Shown here: one piece after another, positions 24,601 through 36,600 of the stretch
Layout of the letters: each line of letters starts with the position of its first letter
Numbering within the stretch: the stretch's first letter is position 1
Translations under genes and position numbers: made by a program
Source: Asterias amurensis
Taxonomy: Eukaryota > Echinodermata > Asteroidea > Forcipulatida > Asteriidae
DNA length: 64,000 nucleotides
Reading direction: 5' to 3'
Assembly (NCBI RefSeq): GCF_032118995.1
Contig: NC_092663.1
Location: forward strand, 5,456,001-5,520,000
The notes under the pieces: generated by a model
Seen by the model: the letters and a program-made list of their open reading frames with translations, nothing else
The model's database searches: none
What the model was told of the DNA's origin: nothing

Positions 24601-27600
24601 TTTTGTGTTATTTTATCCCCAAACAATTTTTAATATCAAAATACCAATGTCCACAGAAATATTCCAAACTGTTAAAGTTGAGGCCAGTTACAAATTTTTT
24701 GTAAAGGATGACTTTTTACACCATTGTCTGTAATTTTCTTTTTCAGTTACTTGGGATTACGGTTCCAAATGATGGAGAATGTCATCTTAACAGTGAGACG
24801 GGCTTTAACGACAGGGCCAACGAGTTTGTAAGTTTTTGAAATAAATACTTTATTTTAGGTTAGACTGGTCCCTGTCTTTGTCTGATAAAGACAGGTATTG
24901 GCTTGACAGAACAAGTGGTTTCATTTGGATACGGTGGAATCATTGGATAAACGGGCAGTGACGTAAGCTTTCCATATCTGTGTTTTGATTGGTCAAAGCT
25001 GATCTTTTTAAGCTGCACTTTCGGTCGTCTGCATTTAGCATGCAATGTGTAAGTGAAATGAACGTATAGGTGATTAGGGACTGGGATTGACCTAGGCTAA
25101 AGGCAGATCTCTAGCGTTATTGATAAGCCTCGGCAATGCGTGACGTCAGATGTCTATGCTAACTTTGGGTACTCTCGGCAATGCGTGACGTCAGATGTCT
25201 AGCGTTATTCATAAGCCTCGTCAATGCGTGACGTCAGATGTCTAGCGTTATTCATAAGCCTCGGCAATGCGTGACGTCAGATGTCTAGCGTTATTCATAA
25301 GCCTCGGCAACAATGAAAATAAAATCAGGAGAGAAGATGGCGCCTATGCAACAAGCCCTTTGTTGGGCTCTGACAGTTCTTACATTTGTTACTATTTCCA
25401 ATCTCCCTTGCTGTCTGAATTGTATACCAACAAATAGAGTTTTATTCACTGATTCTGCTGGTTCCTCTGCTCAAGATTGTTGGAGAAATGCATGGAGATC
25501 CTTGCTAGATTTCTTCTGGAGTTCTGAACTAAAACTAGCATACCAAGTTGGGAGTCTTCAAGCCAGTAGCATCATACAAGGTACGCATGACCAACTCCAT
25601 TCACCCCAGCATGGACCCCATTGTGCCCTGCCAGCTAGCCTTTGTCCTCTCCATGCACCCATGCATCATGACTCATGTTCAACATGGCTAATCTACAAAT
25701 TCAAACCAAGTACTCAAAGAAGATGTAAGTTTGGCAGAGCTCCAACACAGTACTATTCCAACTCAACAGCATCCTTCAATATCCCTTTAACTGTATCTGG
25801 AGACATTGAAAGTAACCCAGGACCTGTTAAGGATCCATGTGGCAGTTGTAGTCGCCCTGTAAAGTGCAATCAGAGATCCTTCAGAGGCCTGTAACAAGTT
25901 TTGGCATCAGAAATGCATTCCTGCAATGACCATCATACAGTACACGGAACTCATGTCCAGCACTATTGATTGGTTTTGCCCTCACTGCTCCTTCACCCTG
26001 CCTTTTTCATCTTGTTCGGATACCTTTTTTCAAGAGGTCTTCGATATTACTCAAGACCTCAATTCCACTCGGGCATCTGACAAGGCCACTTGCAGAGTAC
26101 AATCCTTGGGCTCTCCTCCATCATCCCTCAACATGAATTCTATCTCTGGTTTGCTTCTTAATGCTAGGAGTATTCGCAGTAAGCAACGGCAGTTAGAAGC
26201 TTTTATGGAACTTCACCCCATGGACATGGTATGCATTACTGAAACTTGGATGACTGGTGATGATACTGATTTTCTGTCACATTTACCTGGGTACTCCTCT
26301 TTTCGCCGTGATCGGAACAGTTGTGGTTGTGGTATTATGGCCATCGTCAAGGATACATTACTCCCAATGGAACTGGATGCTTTACACCCAACGGACATTG
26401 AGTTAATGTGGCTAACGCTAACTGCGAAGCACTCCAAGTGGTTAGTTGGACTTGTATATCGCCCCCCAAACTCTGACATTTCGTTTCTTCATAATCCAGG
26501 ATGCATGTGACAGGGTACAAGCTTATCTCCCACAATATGAAGGACTCCTCCTACTTGGGGACTTCAATATTAACTGGCAGGCTGATGTTCCTTCAAAGAC
26601 TAACCTCAATGGTGTCACCAATTCAATTGGTCTTACACAAATAGTCGAAGATGTAACCGGTCCATCTGGAAACTCTTCCTCTACTGGATCCACTATTGAC
26701 CTGATTTTCACCAATCAGCCTGAGAAATTCTCAGTGGTTGAATCTTTTCCAAATCCTGTCAGCAGTGACCACCATGCAGTTCACTTTTCATTCAGTACAC
26801 TCAGAGCTCCCCCTCAACCAGCTGTTGTACGCTCATTTCTACAGTACAGAAAAGCTGACATGTCACATCTGGAGAGGTTGTTGCACCTTGCACCATGGAC
26901 AGCATTCATGGATACTAACAATCCTGATGCATCTTGGGAAGGCTTCATGGACATTTATGAAGCAGCCATTCATGATAGCATTCCGCGGAAACAATGCCGT
27001 CGAAATAAAATCTCTTTCGGATTTCCCCTGAACTGAACAAGCTCATCCTTCTCAAACGTAAGCTGTTCATTAAAGCAAAACGCTCTGGCAACAGCTCTGA
27101 TTGGACTTTCTACAAACGTGTTAGAAACAAAGTGAAAAGTCTAACTAAAACATTGTACATGAAGTATATCAACGGTCTGATGTTCTCTTCGCCTGATAAC
27201 AAGCGCAGTTTTTGGTGTTTCGTTAGAGACCAGAGAAAATCCAAGTGTCCTCCAGCTTTCCACGATTCAGACAACTTGCTAAACAAACCCCTCGACATTG
27301 CTGAAGCGTTCAACACGTTTTTCTCATCGGTTCATTCACCTGCTGTATGTGGTTCAGAGACTCCTCCACCCTGCTCCCTTCCAATCCCCGAGTTGTCATC
27401 AGTCAGTGTTAACCTGAATTGGCAAACAAAATCCCTTAAGAATCTCAATGCCCACAAGGCACCTGGCCCGAACGGTATTTCCCCAACTATTCTCCGAGTT
27501 ACAGCTTCTTACATTGCTCCACCGCTAATGCTTCTCATGAATTCTTCCCTCTCTCATGGTGTTCTCCCAATGTCATGGAAATTGTCCAACATCGCTCCAG

Positions 27601-30600
27601 TATTCAAATCGGGCTCTCGCACAGATGTTAAGAATTATCGTCCAATTGCATATACATCAGTCATTTGCAAGGTGATGGAAAGAGCTGTCGCAGATAACAT
27701 TAATGACCACATTTCGTTATTTGGATTAGTAGATGATCAACAACATGGCTTTACTGCACGCCGATCTTGTGTTACCCAATTAATGCAATCCAAGACTGGT
27801 CTTCCATATTGGACAAGCCTCGTCCACCACGCATTGATGCTGTATTCCTTGACTTCAGCAAAGCCTTCGACACTATGCCACATCATCTCCTACTTGAAAA
27901 ACTTTCGCGCAATTTCAACATTCAAGGACAAACTTGGGCATGGCTGAAATCATTCCTTATTGGCCGTCAAAATCGCGTGATGTACCGGGGTGCTTTGTCA
28001 TCTTGGGTACCTGTCACTTCTGGTGTTCCTCAAGGAAGTGTCCTTGGCCCATTACTCTTCAATCTCTTTATCAGTGACATCTCCTGTAATGTTTCAACTA
28101 ACTGCCTCTTATTTGCTGACGATACATTGTTGTACCATTCCATCTTCTCCACCCACGATCAAATCACGCTTCAATCTGATATCAACGCCATTGGTCGATG
28201 GAGCGAATCTAATGGCATGAAAATCAACATTGTCAAGTCAAAGGTCATGCACATGACACGCTCCAAAAAAACACTTACTCTACCTTACTACACACACTGC
28301 ATGGTTCAGAACTTGCAGTCACATCAACCTACAAATATCTTGGAGTGATCATCAACAACACCCTCACCTGGACCGACCATGTTGATGCTGTTGTCAAAAA
28401 AGCTAACAAAACTCTTGGTTTTATATGGCATGTCGCAGGGGGATCATCCACAGAGGCACTACTATCACTTTACCGTTCCTTAGTTCTTCCAGTGCTAGAA
28501 TATGGTCTGCCTGCCTGGTCCCCTTACACAGCAACTATGTCGTCCCAATTGGAAAGAGTGCAAAGGAGAGCTACCAGGATGTGTCTCAAGCAACAAAGAG
28601 GTGTCATGTCATATGATAATAGACTCAAATCACTGAACCTGCTAAGCTTAGATGCCCGGAGAAACAGACTAACTGTTCTATTTACCATGAAATGTTTATT
28701 TGGACAAGTCAAATGCTCTGCAGTTACTTCCCTCACCCAAATCAATACCCGTCACTTGGACACTCTGACCTTCAACCATCACTTTGCCAGAACTCATTGC
28801 CTGAAGAATTCTCTAATTCATTCTTTCCCTCGTATCTGGAGTAGCTTGCCAACCGCCGTTAAGAACTCGGTCATTCTTGACTCTTGGAGGGGTTTTAACA
28901 CCAACTGTCTAGTTATTTCAATATTGATGTTTAATGCTTATTCTTTTTATTGTATTGGATTGTATTTGATTTGATATGTTTTGACTTGATTTGATCTGTA
29001 TTGGGTTTTTTTCTCCACTTAATGGTTATTTATTTATCTATTTTTGAATTTATCTTTTGTTTGTTTGATTGATTGATTTATTATTTATTATTTTTTATTT
29101 ATTATTTATTTATCTGTTTGTTCATTTAGCTACTTATTAATTAATTTATTTGTTCATTCGTTCATTCTTTTGTTTATTATTCATCATTTATTTATTTATT
29201 TATTAAATTATTCCTTTATTTATTTATTGATTTACTCAATTACTTATTCATTTATTTATTTACTTCTTTCTTTCTTTAATTAGTTCTTAGTTTCTCTCCC
29301 CCTCTCTCTCCCCCTCCCCCTCCGATCCCTCCTTCCTTCCTTCCTTTATTTCTTTCTTTATCTACCTATCTATCTATCTATCTATCTATTCATTCATTCA
29401 TGTATTAATGTAAGTATTTATTATTTAATATCTATTCTGTTTTTCTTTTTAAATAACTTGTTTAAAAAGCATCAATTGTTGTCGAGTTTGTTAGCAGCTC
29501 CTTATCTATCAAATATCTATCTAGTGCTTCAAATTTTCTTTTAGTTTTACTCAAAGTATATATTTATATTTGTTTATTTTTTAGTATCTAAGTGTTTATC
29601 ATAGTGATTTTTTTATTTTTTATACTCTATTCGAGGGTTGGATAAGCAGGCTTTTGAGTCATAGTGTAGTAGTACGCTTTTGTTTATCCTGGCCGTCTTA
29701 GAATGGATTGTTGTCCCTTCCTCTTCCTTCGTCCACATCCCGTACCTGTCCTGTACCCTTTTGTTTAATCCCGCTCCTCTAGTTACCCTGTATTTAAGTT
29801 TCCTTTTTTGAAGTCTTATTATCCTTTGTTCTACTTGTATGTATTTGTTTTTGACACTGGCCGAATAAATAATAATAATAATAATAATAACGTCAGATGT
29901 CTATGCTAACTTTGGGTACTCTCAGCTAGCTATAGAGGATGACGCACTGTTTCATAATACTTTCAACCAAGATGCATAGGACACATAGTTCTTAAAGGAG
30001 CACGTTGCCTTGGATCGGACGGGTTGGTTTTTGATAAGCGTTTGTAACTGTTTTTTATAAAATGCATATGGGTAGAAAGATGTTGTAAAAGTAGGAACAA
30101 TGATCCACACAAACATGCCTTGAAAGTGCACGGTTTTCTTTTTACTTAACACGGTCGGTCATTTATGGGAGTCAAATTTTTGACTCCCATAAATGGCCGA
30201 CCGTGTTAGTTCGCACAGTAAAAGGAAAACCACGCAATTTCGAGGTAAACTTGTGTGGATATTTGTATTCTACTTTTAAAACATCTTTCCAACCATATGC
30301 ATTTTATAAAAAAACGGTTACAAACGCTGTTATAGACCAACTCGCCCGATCCAAGGCAACGTGTTCCTTTAATTATTAATGAAACTTTAGTATTATTGTT
30401 TGAGATTTGGATCTGAATTAAAGTCTTTGTTGTAAAAATTAATATGTCTCCAATTTGTGTGTTTTTTTGCAAAAGGATTATCCGTCAATTGGGCGTTTGA
30501 GCGTACGCATGAGAGAGCACAACGTCATTCCTATTTTCGCAGTAACGGTTAAACATATTGATGTGTACGAGGTAAGTGCACCCAGACTTCTGTGCCCAGT

Positions 30601-33600
30601 TTGATGGGATCACCTTAAAAGCTTTGGACATTATCGAATCGATAGTTGCAGGAAATCATTGTTGGCATAACATCATAGGGGGCCTACTTGGTCAGTTGGT
30701 ACTGGGCAATGGAGAGCTGTTCATATTATAAACCGGCTGAGGAATGGCTCTCTCTGAAATAACATAGTTTTTGACAGTTTTTTTCTAACTCAAATATCAA
30801 AATTCTTCAGGCCTGCATTCTTTTATTAGGCATCTGAAAAGTCATACACAGATTTGTACAACAAGTGTGTTTTTCTTTCTATTACAACTGCTGATTTAGT
30901 GTGTTTTTGTTTCTGTTATTATTATTGAATAATTTGTGTTTAGTTTTGTTTTGTTTTGTTTTGTTTTTAGGCCCTCTCAAATTTCGTTGAGGGATCGACG
31001 GTTGGTGTACTGTACGCTGACTCGTCTAACGTGGTTGACTTGATCAAGGACAACTATGCTGTGAGTTTAGAAATCCAAGGCTGATTTTATTAATGAAATA
31101 TAGTGCTATGCATTGAACAGATGTCAAAATTACCATAAATTTACTTTCCCTTTTAATTTTTTGTACTCGCCCTTTGTTCATCCAATGTGAGCTGACTGAG
31201 CTCAATATTGATTTCATCTTTTCATAATATCAGAAAATAACCTCCAAGGTGGAAATCTCCGACAATGCTCCGGAAAACCTAGCTGTGACCTACACATCTC
31301 ACTGTCTGAACGAGGCACCCAACCCCGGGTCGAAAGTGTGCATTGGTCTCAAACTAAATGAGACTGTCAGCTTTGACGTCACAGTGGAAGCTACCAGTTG
31401 CCATGACAATACAGAGCAAAGGTAAACACACATCAAAACGTTGAAGCTTGAGTGGTTCCGAGGATGAATAGGAATGTTTAAGCTAACCTATCAAATTGTT
31501 TTCCTACTTCAGTTTCACCATCGGACCGATTGGCTTTGATGAAGTTTTAGAGGTTGCAGTAGAAGTGATATGCAGCTGTGATTGCGAAGATTTGTCGGTA
31601 AGATCACAAGATTTTATTTTTTATCAGATTTTTTTTTTTTCTTGGGGGGGGGGATCTTAAATTTCGTTTAAAAAAAAACGGTTATAATTTTCTAAGTTTT
31701 TAGTAGGAGTGTCTTTAGAAGAAAAAAAATTAGAAAAATAGAACTTAAATTTGACCAAACAATCAATTGTGTTTTTTTAATTATTTTTTTTGGCTTAATT
31801 GACTGTCTATGCTGTGCACTGAGCAAAACTCAAAAACGATTGTTGTCGATTAACGTGTTGGTTAGTCTTGAATTTGGTGGCACGGTTGGCTTGTGCGTAA
31901 AGCGCTCACCTCTCACCAAGGTGACCTTGGTTCGATTCCCGGCCAGGGCCATGTGTGAGTTGAGTTGTGCGTTGGTTCTCTGCTGTGCCACGAGGGTTTT
32001 TCCAGACTATCCGGTTTTCCTCCCTCGGGAAAAATCAAACACTTTCAATCTTGGCTGTGCTCCGTGGTCATAATGGGTTGATATGGCTGGCAGCTGAAGG
32101 CGCCCTTGCATGCCTGCTTCCCGAACACATTGTAGCTGCGTCCTTCGCCATTCAGCTCTAGCTGCAAGTAAGGATGATTAGCCCTCCAAATTATTATTAT
32201 TATTTTTATGATAGTTTTGTGTTATTTGTTTGTTAATTTGTTTTGGTGCACAGATTGCCAACAGCGACTATTGTTCCAATGGAAACGGTACGTTGTCTTG
32301 CGGGCAGTGTGTGTGTGACGCAGAGCGTTACGGTAAACTCTGTGAGTGTAGCAGCGGTGAGGACACTGAGGTATCATTCAAAGACAAGTATGAGAACGTG
32401 GCATCCTGTAGAGCGTAAGTGTTTTGTATTGATGTTAGGACTGCACAAGTCTAAATAGGTTGGAAAGTGACGCCTAGCCCGCCCTGGAGCAAGTTCGAGT
32501 GAGGCCATTGGTTGATTTTGCCTGGTACCCAGGAGGTAACCAGACAAAATCAACCAATGGTCGACTACAGTGCCTCACTCAAACTTGCTCCTGGGCGCCG
32601 CCTGTTTAGCTTATGTTTAAAAACTAGTCTGCTGCCACCTAGCGTCCCAAAGTCTCCAATTTGCACACATTGTCTAGTTTACTGTTATTTATTTTCTCTC
32701 CATCAACAGGAGCAGTAACTCGTCCATTGCGTGTTCTGGACGAGGTGAATGTATATGCGGGGAATGCGCGTGTTTCGAAAGAACGGTAAATACTTTTGTT
32801 TTGTTTTCCACGCTTATAGAAAACAGTTAATTTAACAACAATATTTCAAGTGGCAGACATTACATAAAATGCAGCCTAAGCCTAAGCTAAACCTTTGGTC
32901 AGAGCTTAGTCGTAGCCTAAGCCTCGTTTTTTTTATTGTTTCACACGCTAAACAAAATCCCCTATACAGGTCATTAAAGAAATGTCCGACGAAACGACCC
33001 CATCCCCCCCTCAAAAAACCTTACTTTCAAAATAATTAAAATGAAGTTCTTGGATTCTTGTTCCCTAACTCTTAGGACAAAAAAGAGGTGATATCTGGAC
33101 GGTTCTGTGAGTGTGACAACTTCTCATGTGAGCGCTACAATGGGGAACTATGTGGAGGTAAATCAAGGATGCTTGTTACTTCAGTTGTGATTAAACGACA
33201 TTATAACTAGTTTTGCAATGCTATGTTATCGAATCTGCCACTGTTTGGTGTTTTGTATCTTCTTCTTCTTAAAGGCAGTGAACACTATTGGTAATTGTCA
33301 AAGACTATAGCCTTCACAGTTGGTGTATCTCAACATATGCATGAAATAGCTAACCTGTGAAAATTTGAGCTCAATCGGTCATCGAAGTTGCGAGATAATA
33401 ATGAAAGAAAAAAACACCCTTGTCACATGAAGTTGCGTGCGTTTAGATGGTTGATTTTGAGACCTCAAGTTCTAAATCTGAGGTCTCGAAATCAAATTCG
33501 TGGAAAATTACTTTTTTCTCAAAAACTATGGCACTTCAGAGGGAGCTGTTTCTCACGATGTTTTATACCATCATCCTCTCCTCATTACTCGTCGCCAAGA

Positions 33601-36600
33601 AAGGTTTTATGCTAATAATTATTTTGAGTAATTACCAATAGTGTCCACTGCCTTTAAGGTCCTTTAAGAAAGCTTTTACTTTGTGAATTGTGCATATTTT
33701 TCAATTTGTTATAATATTCACAGGGGCAGTCCGAGGCCAGTGTGTATGCGATGAGAAGAGCAGAGGCAGTGTTTGTAAATGCCAACCAGGCTTCAGTGGT
33801 GACGCATGCGACTGCTCCATATCAACCGCTGGATGTGTGGCTTCAAATGGGGTACGTTTCTTATTCATAGACCAGCAAACTTAAATATTTACAAAACTTA
33901 GACATATGCCACATAGGCCTTTTCACAGCCTAGGTTAAAAAACAATCTTACCGTTATTTTCCAATTCCTGTGAAAAAATAACACAGGCATATAACTCGCG
34001 TGGGATTCAAACCCACCACCCTTGTCATTCTAGAGCAGTGTCTTATATCGGTGTTTAGGTTAAAAACAAAATTAATATTCTTTATTCCTATGCGAATCAG
34101 TTATAAATGTAAGTGTTGTTTCTCAGTAGAAAAAAAAAATTATTTACAAAATTGGACCTGTTCCAGTGAAAACTTTGTTTATGCATTGTACGTTGTATAA
34201 GCACGTGTCGTCAACCAAATACGTCTCAGTCAAACAATGCGTGTCTCGCAAATGAGAAGAGGATTTGATTGTACAGTAACAGTTTACCTCAATCTATTTG
34301 CAGCTGTTGTGTAACGCCAACGGGGTATGTGAATGCAACCGCTGCAAATGCGATGCAAACTCAACATTTAAAGGCTCCACCTGTGAAATATGCAAGGTTA
34401 GTTCACTCCAAATCTAAAACATCCTTCATTATACAGATTTAAATCAACATTTATTTGCAGTAAAGTGTTTATTTTCATTAATGAAGTTCTCATTGAACAG
34501 TGTCCCAAACTAAGCTATTAAAACTTAATCAATTTGTGTGGTACCGTTTGAGTGAAATCAACAGATACATATTGGTTTATGTATTGTGCATGTCATTAAC
34601 ACAAAAAGTTCTGTCTTTGTTGCGAGAGAGGGCACAATAGTGATTGGGAAGGTTGTGCAGAGACTATTTCCAGCATTTTAGACAACATTTTCTCATGAAG
34701 AAAGGTCCTGGTATGAACTTTCATATCAAGGTTATTTTTTGTTTTAATTAATTAGTATTTTTACGCGATGTCTGCCGCCACCTAGAGACTTGAAAGTCTC
34801 ACATTACTAGTGACGTCTGATGTTCAAGCTAGTTCATATCTTGACCCATGTTTTTTGCCGTGATTTTCCCCCAGACTTGCATCAGTAAATGTTCTTCTTA
34901 CCGCCCCTGTGTGGAGTGTAAAATCTTCGGTAGCGATGTCATCTCGCCGGAGGAATGCGATAAGTGCAAGGTGGTTGTTGTCATTGACAGCGAGCTGCCC
35001 AATGGTAAGTCGTTAATATAATGAGTTTAGTAAAATGTATTTTAGAGGATGACCAGTGTGGCAGGAAACTCTGCCTCTCAGATACGTTGTCCCTCGAACG
35101 GCAAATTTAGTACAAACTTGATGTTTTTTTTCTAAAACAAAGTTTCCTTGCTTGGAATATAAATGATGTCAATTTTGTTAGATTTCTTTGTACAGTTATA
35201 TGGTGTTTATTGGTTGGTTGGGTGGTTTGGTGTTTTTTGTCACTTTTATTGTTTGAATAATTAATTGTTTGTTTTTATTGATTTACTCTTTAAAGATGTT
35301 TACTGATAAAAATCGAGTGGTTAATTTTGTTTAATCTGTGGTAAATCAAAACCAATTTTCATTGCCATTTTAAAGCATAACAAACTTGTATCCGTTATGC
35401 ATCCATGCAGTGAATGTGTCCAATCTGTGTGTGTTTCCTGGTGGCTTCAACAACTGTTCATCTTCCTACAACTTTGTGTACAAGACCCTGGACAATGGTA
35501 CTGTGTTGGTTCACCTACAAGACCAACCAAGAGGTAAAGACAGACCTGAAAAACACTGGAAATTATGTGTTTTTGCATTGTTCAATCAGTCAATACATTA
35601 AACTTAATATCCATCATAGGCAAACAATTCAGATTCACTATTCTAGGCCGTTGGAGAGAGAACGTAAAAAGAGTAGCATTATTAATGTCTCAAAAAAAGT
35701 GTGGCAGCCATAGACTCAAAATCCGTGTGGGTTTTTTATGGGACTTGAGCATATAGCGCTTATCAATATTGGAGTTGGTCAATTGATCCAAAATTCCTTT
35801 TTTATTTTCCTGATGCAATTTTGTTTCACCATTGATAAAGACACGTATGGAAGTGGCGATGTGGGGAGGGGTTGGAAAAGGTTTGGGAAAAGTTACATGC
35901 CACTTACTGACAAACACCAATGTGTGAGAGAGCTGTGCACTTTGAACAAACTCATTTCTAAGAACTCATTTTGCTGTCTACAGTGTGTGATCCAAATGGA
36001 GATGGGAGCGGCAAGCAGCCCACTGTGGTGATAGCTCAGCCAGTGGATATTCTCCTCCTCGTTATCGGGATAGTTGTCGGCATCGTTCTCATCGGGGTCA
36101 TCCTTGTGTCACTGCTGAGACTCGCTACATATCTACTCGACAGGAGAGAGTATGCACGGTTTGAGAAAGAACAACAAGCTGCTGTTTGGGATGAGGTAAT
36201 TACACCACAAAAAAACACAAGACATCCTTTATGGGATCTGAGGCATTGCATTGTGAGATGTATCAATTATTAGTTTGCGCAACACCACATGTTCTTTTGA
36301 TGATATTATGTCTTGCTTTGTATTTCAATATGCGGAGTAGATTTACGGAACAGGAGACTTCTCAGTTTTCAATCGAACTGTCCTGCTTTTTATACTACCC
36401 GAGTGGAATAATGTTAACCAGTCGCAAGTAATAACAAGCAAGTAATAATGATACTATAGTGAATTGTTTCGAAGCGGTGAGCATCTTGCAAACACATGGT
36501 AAATGGCATTGAAAAGAATCTACTTGATTGAACACAAAGAGTAACAATAAATCTAGTTGATTCTACAGGTCCTTCAGACTATGCAGCTTGCAACGACTAT

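Larger units (their letters stand above)
25177..29889 (+). mobile_element. CR1/L2-type LINE with a 2A-like motif, near full length, in integrin intron 10
   Basis: About 4.7 kb bounded by a 34-bp direct duplication. In order: monomer-like 5' region, ORF with hydrophobic leader and 2A-like motif, PHD-type zinc finger, APE-type endonuclease, reverse transcriptase with FADD box (28112-28123), AT-rich 3' UTR and an (AAT)n tail. At least four frame changes (near 25880, 26500, 27050-27130 and 27770-28345) break the protein, so this copy is not autonomous. Inserted in sense orientation relative to the integrin gene. Confidence 0.92.

Noticed and set aside
31880..31960. Functional tRNA gene
   Set aside because: A/B-box-like motifs are present but no cloverleaf could be folded, and the sequence continues into a SINE body and (ATT)n tail.
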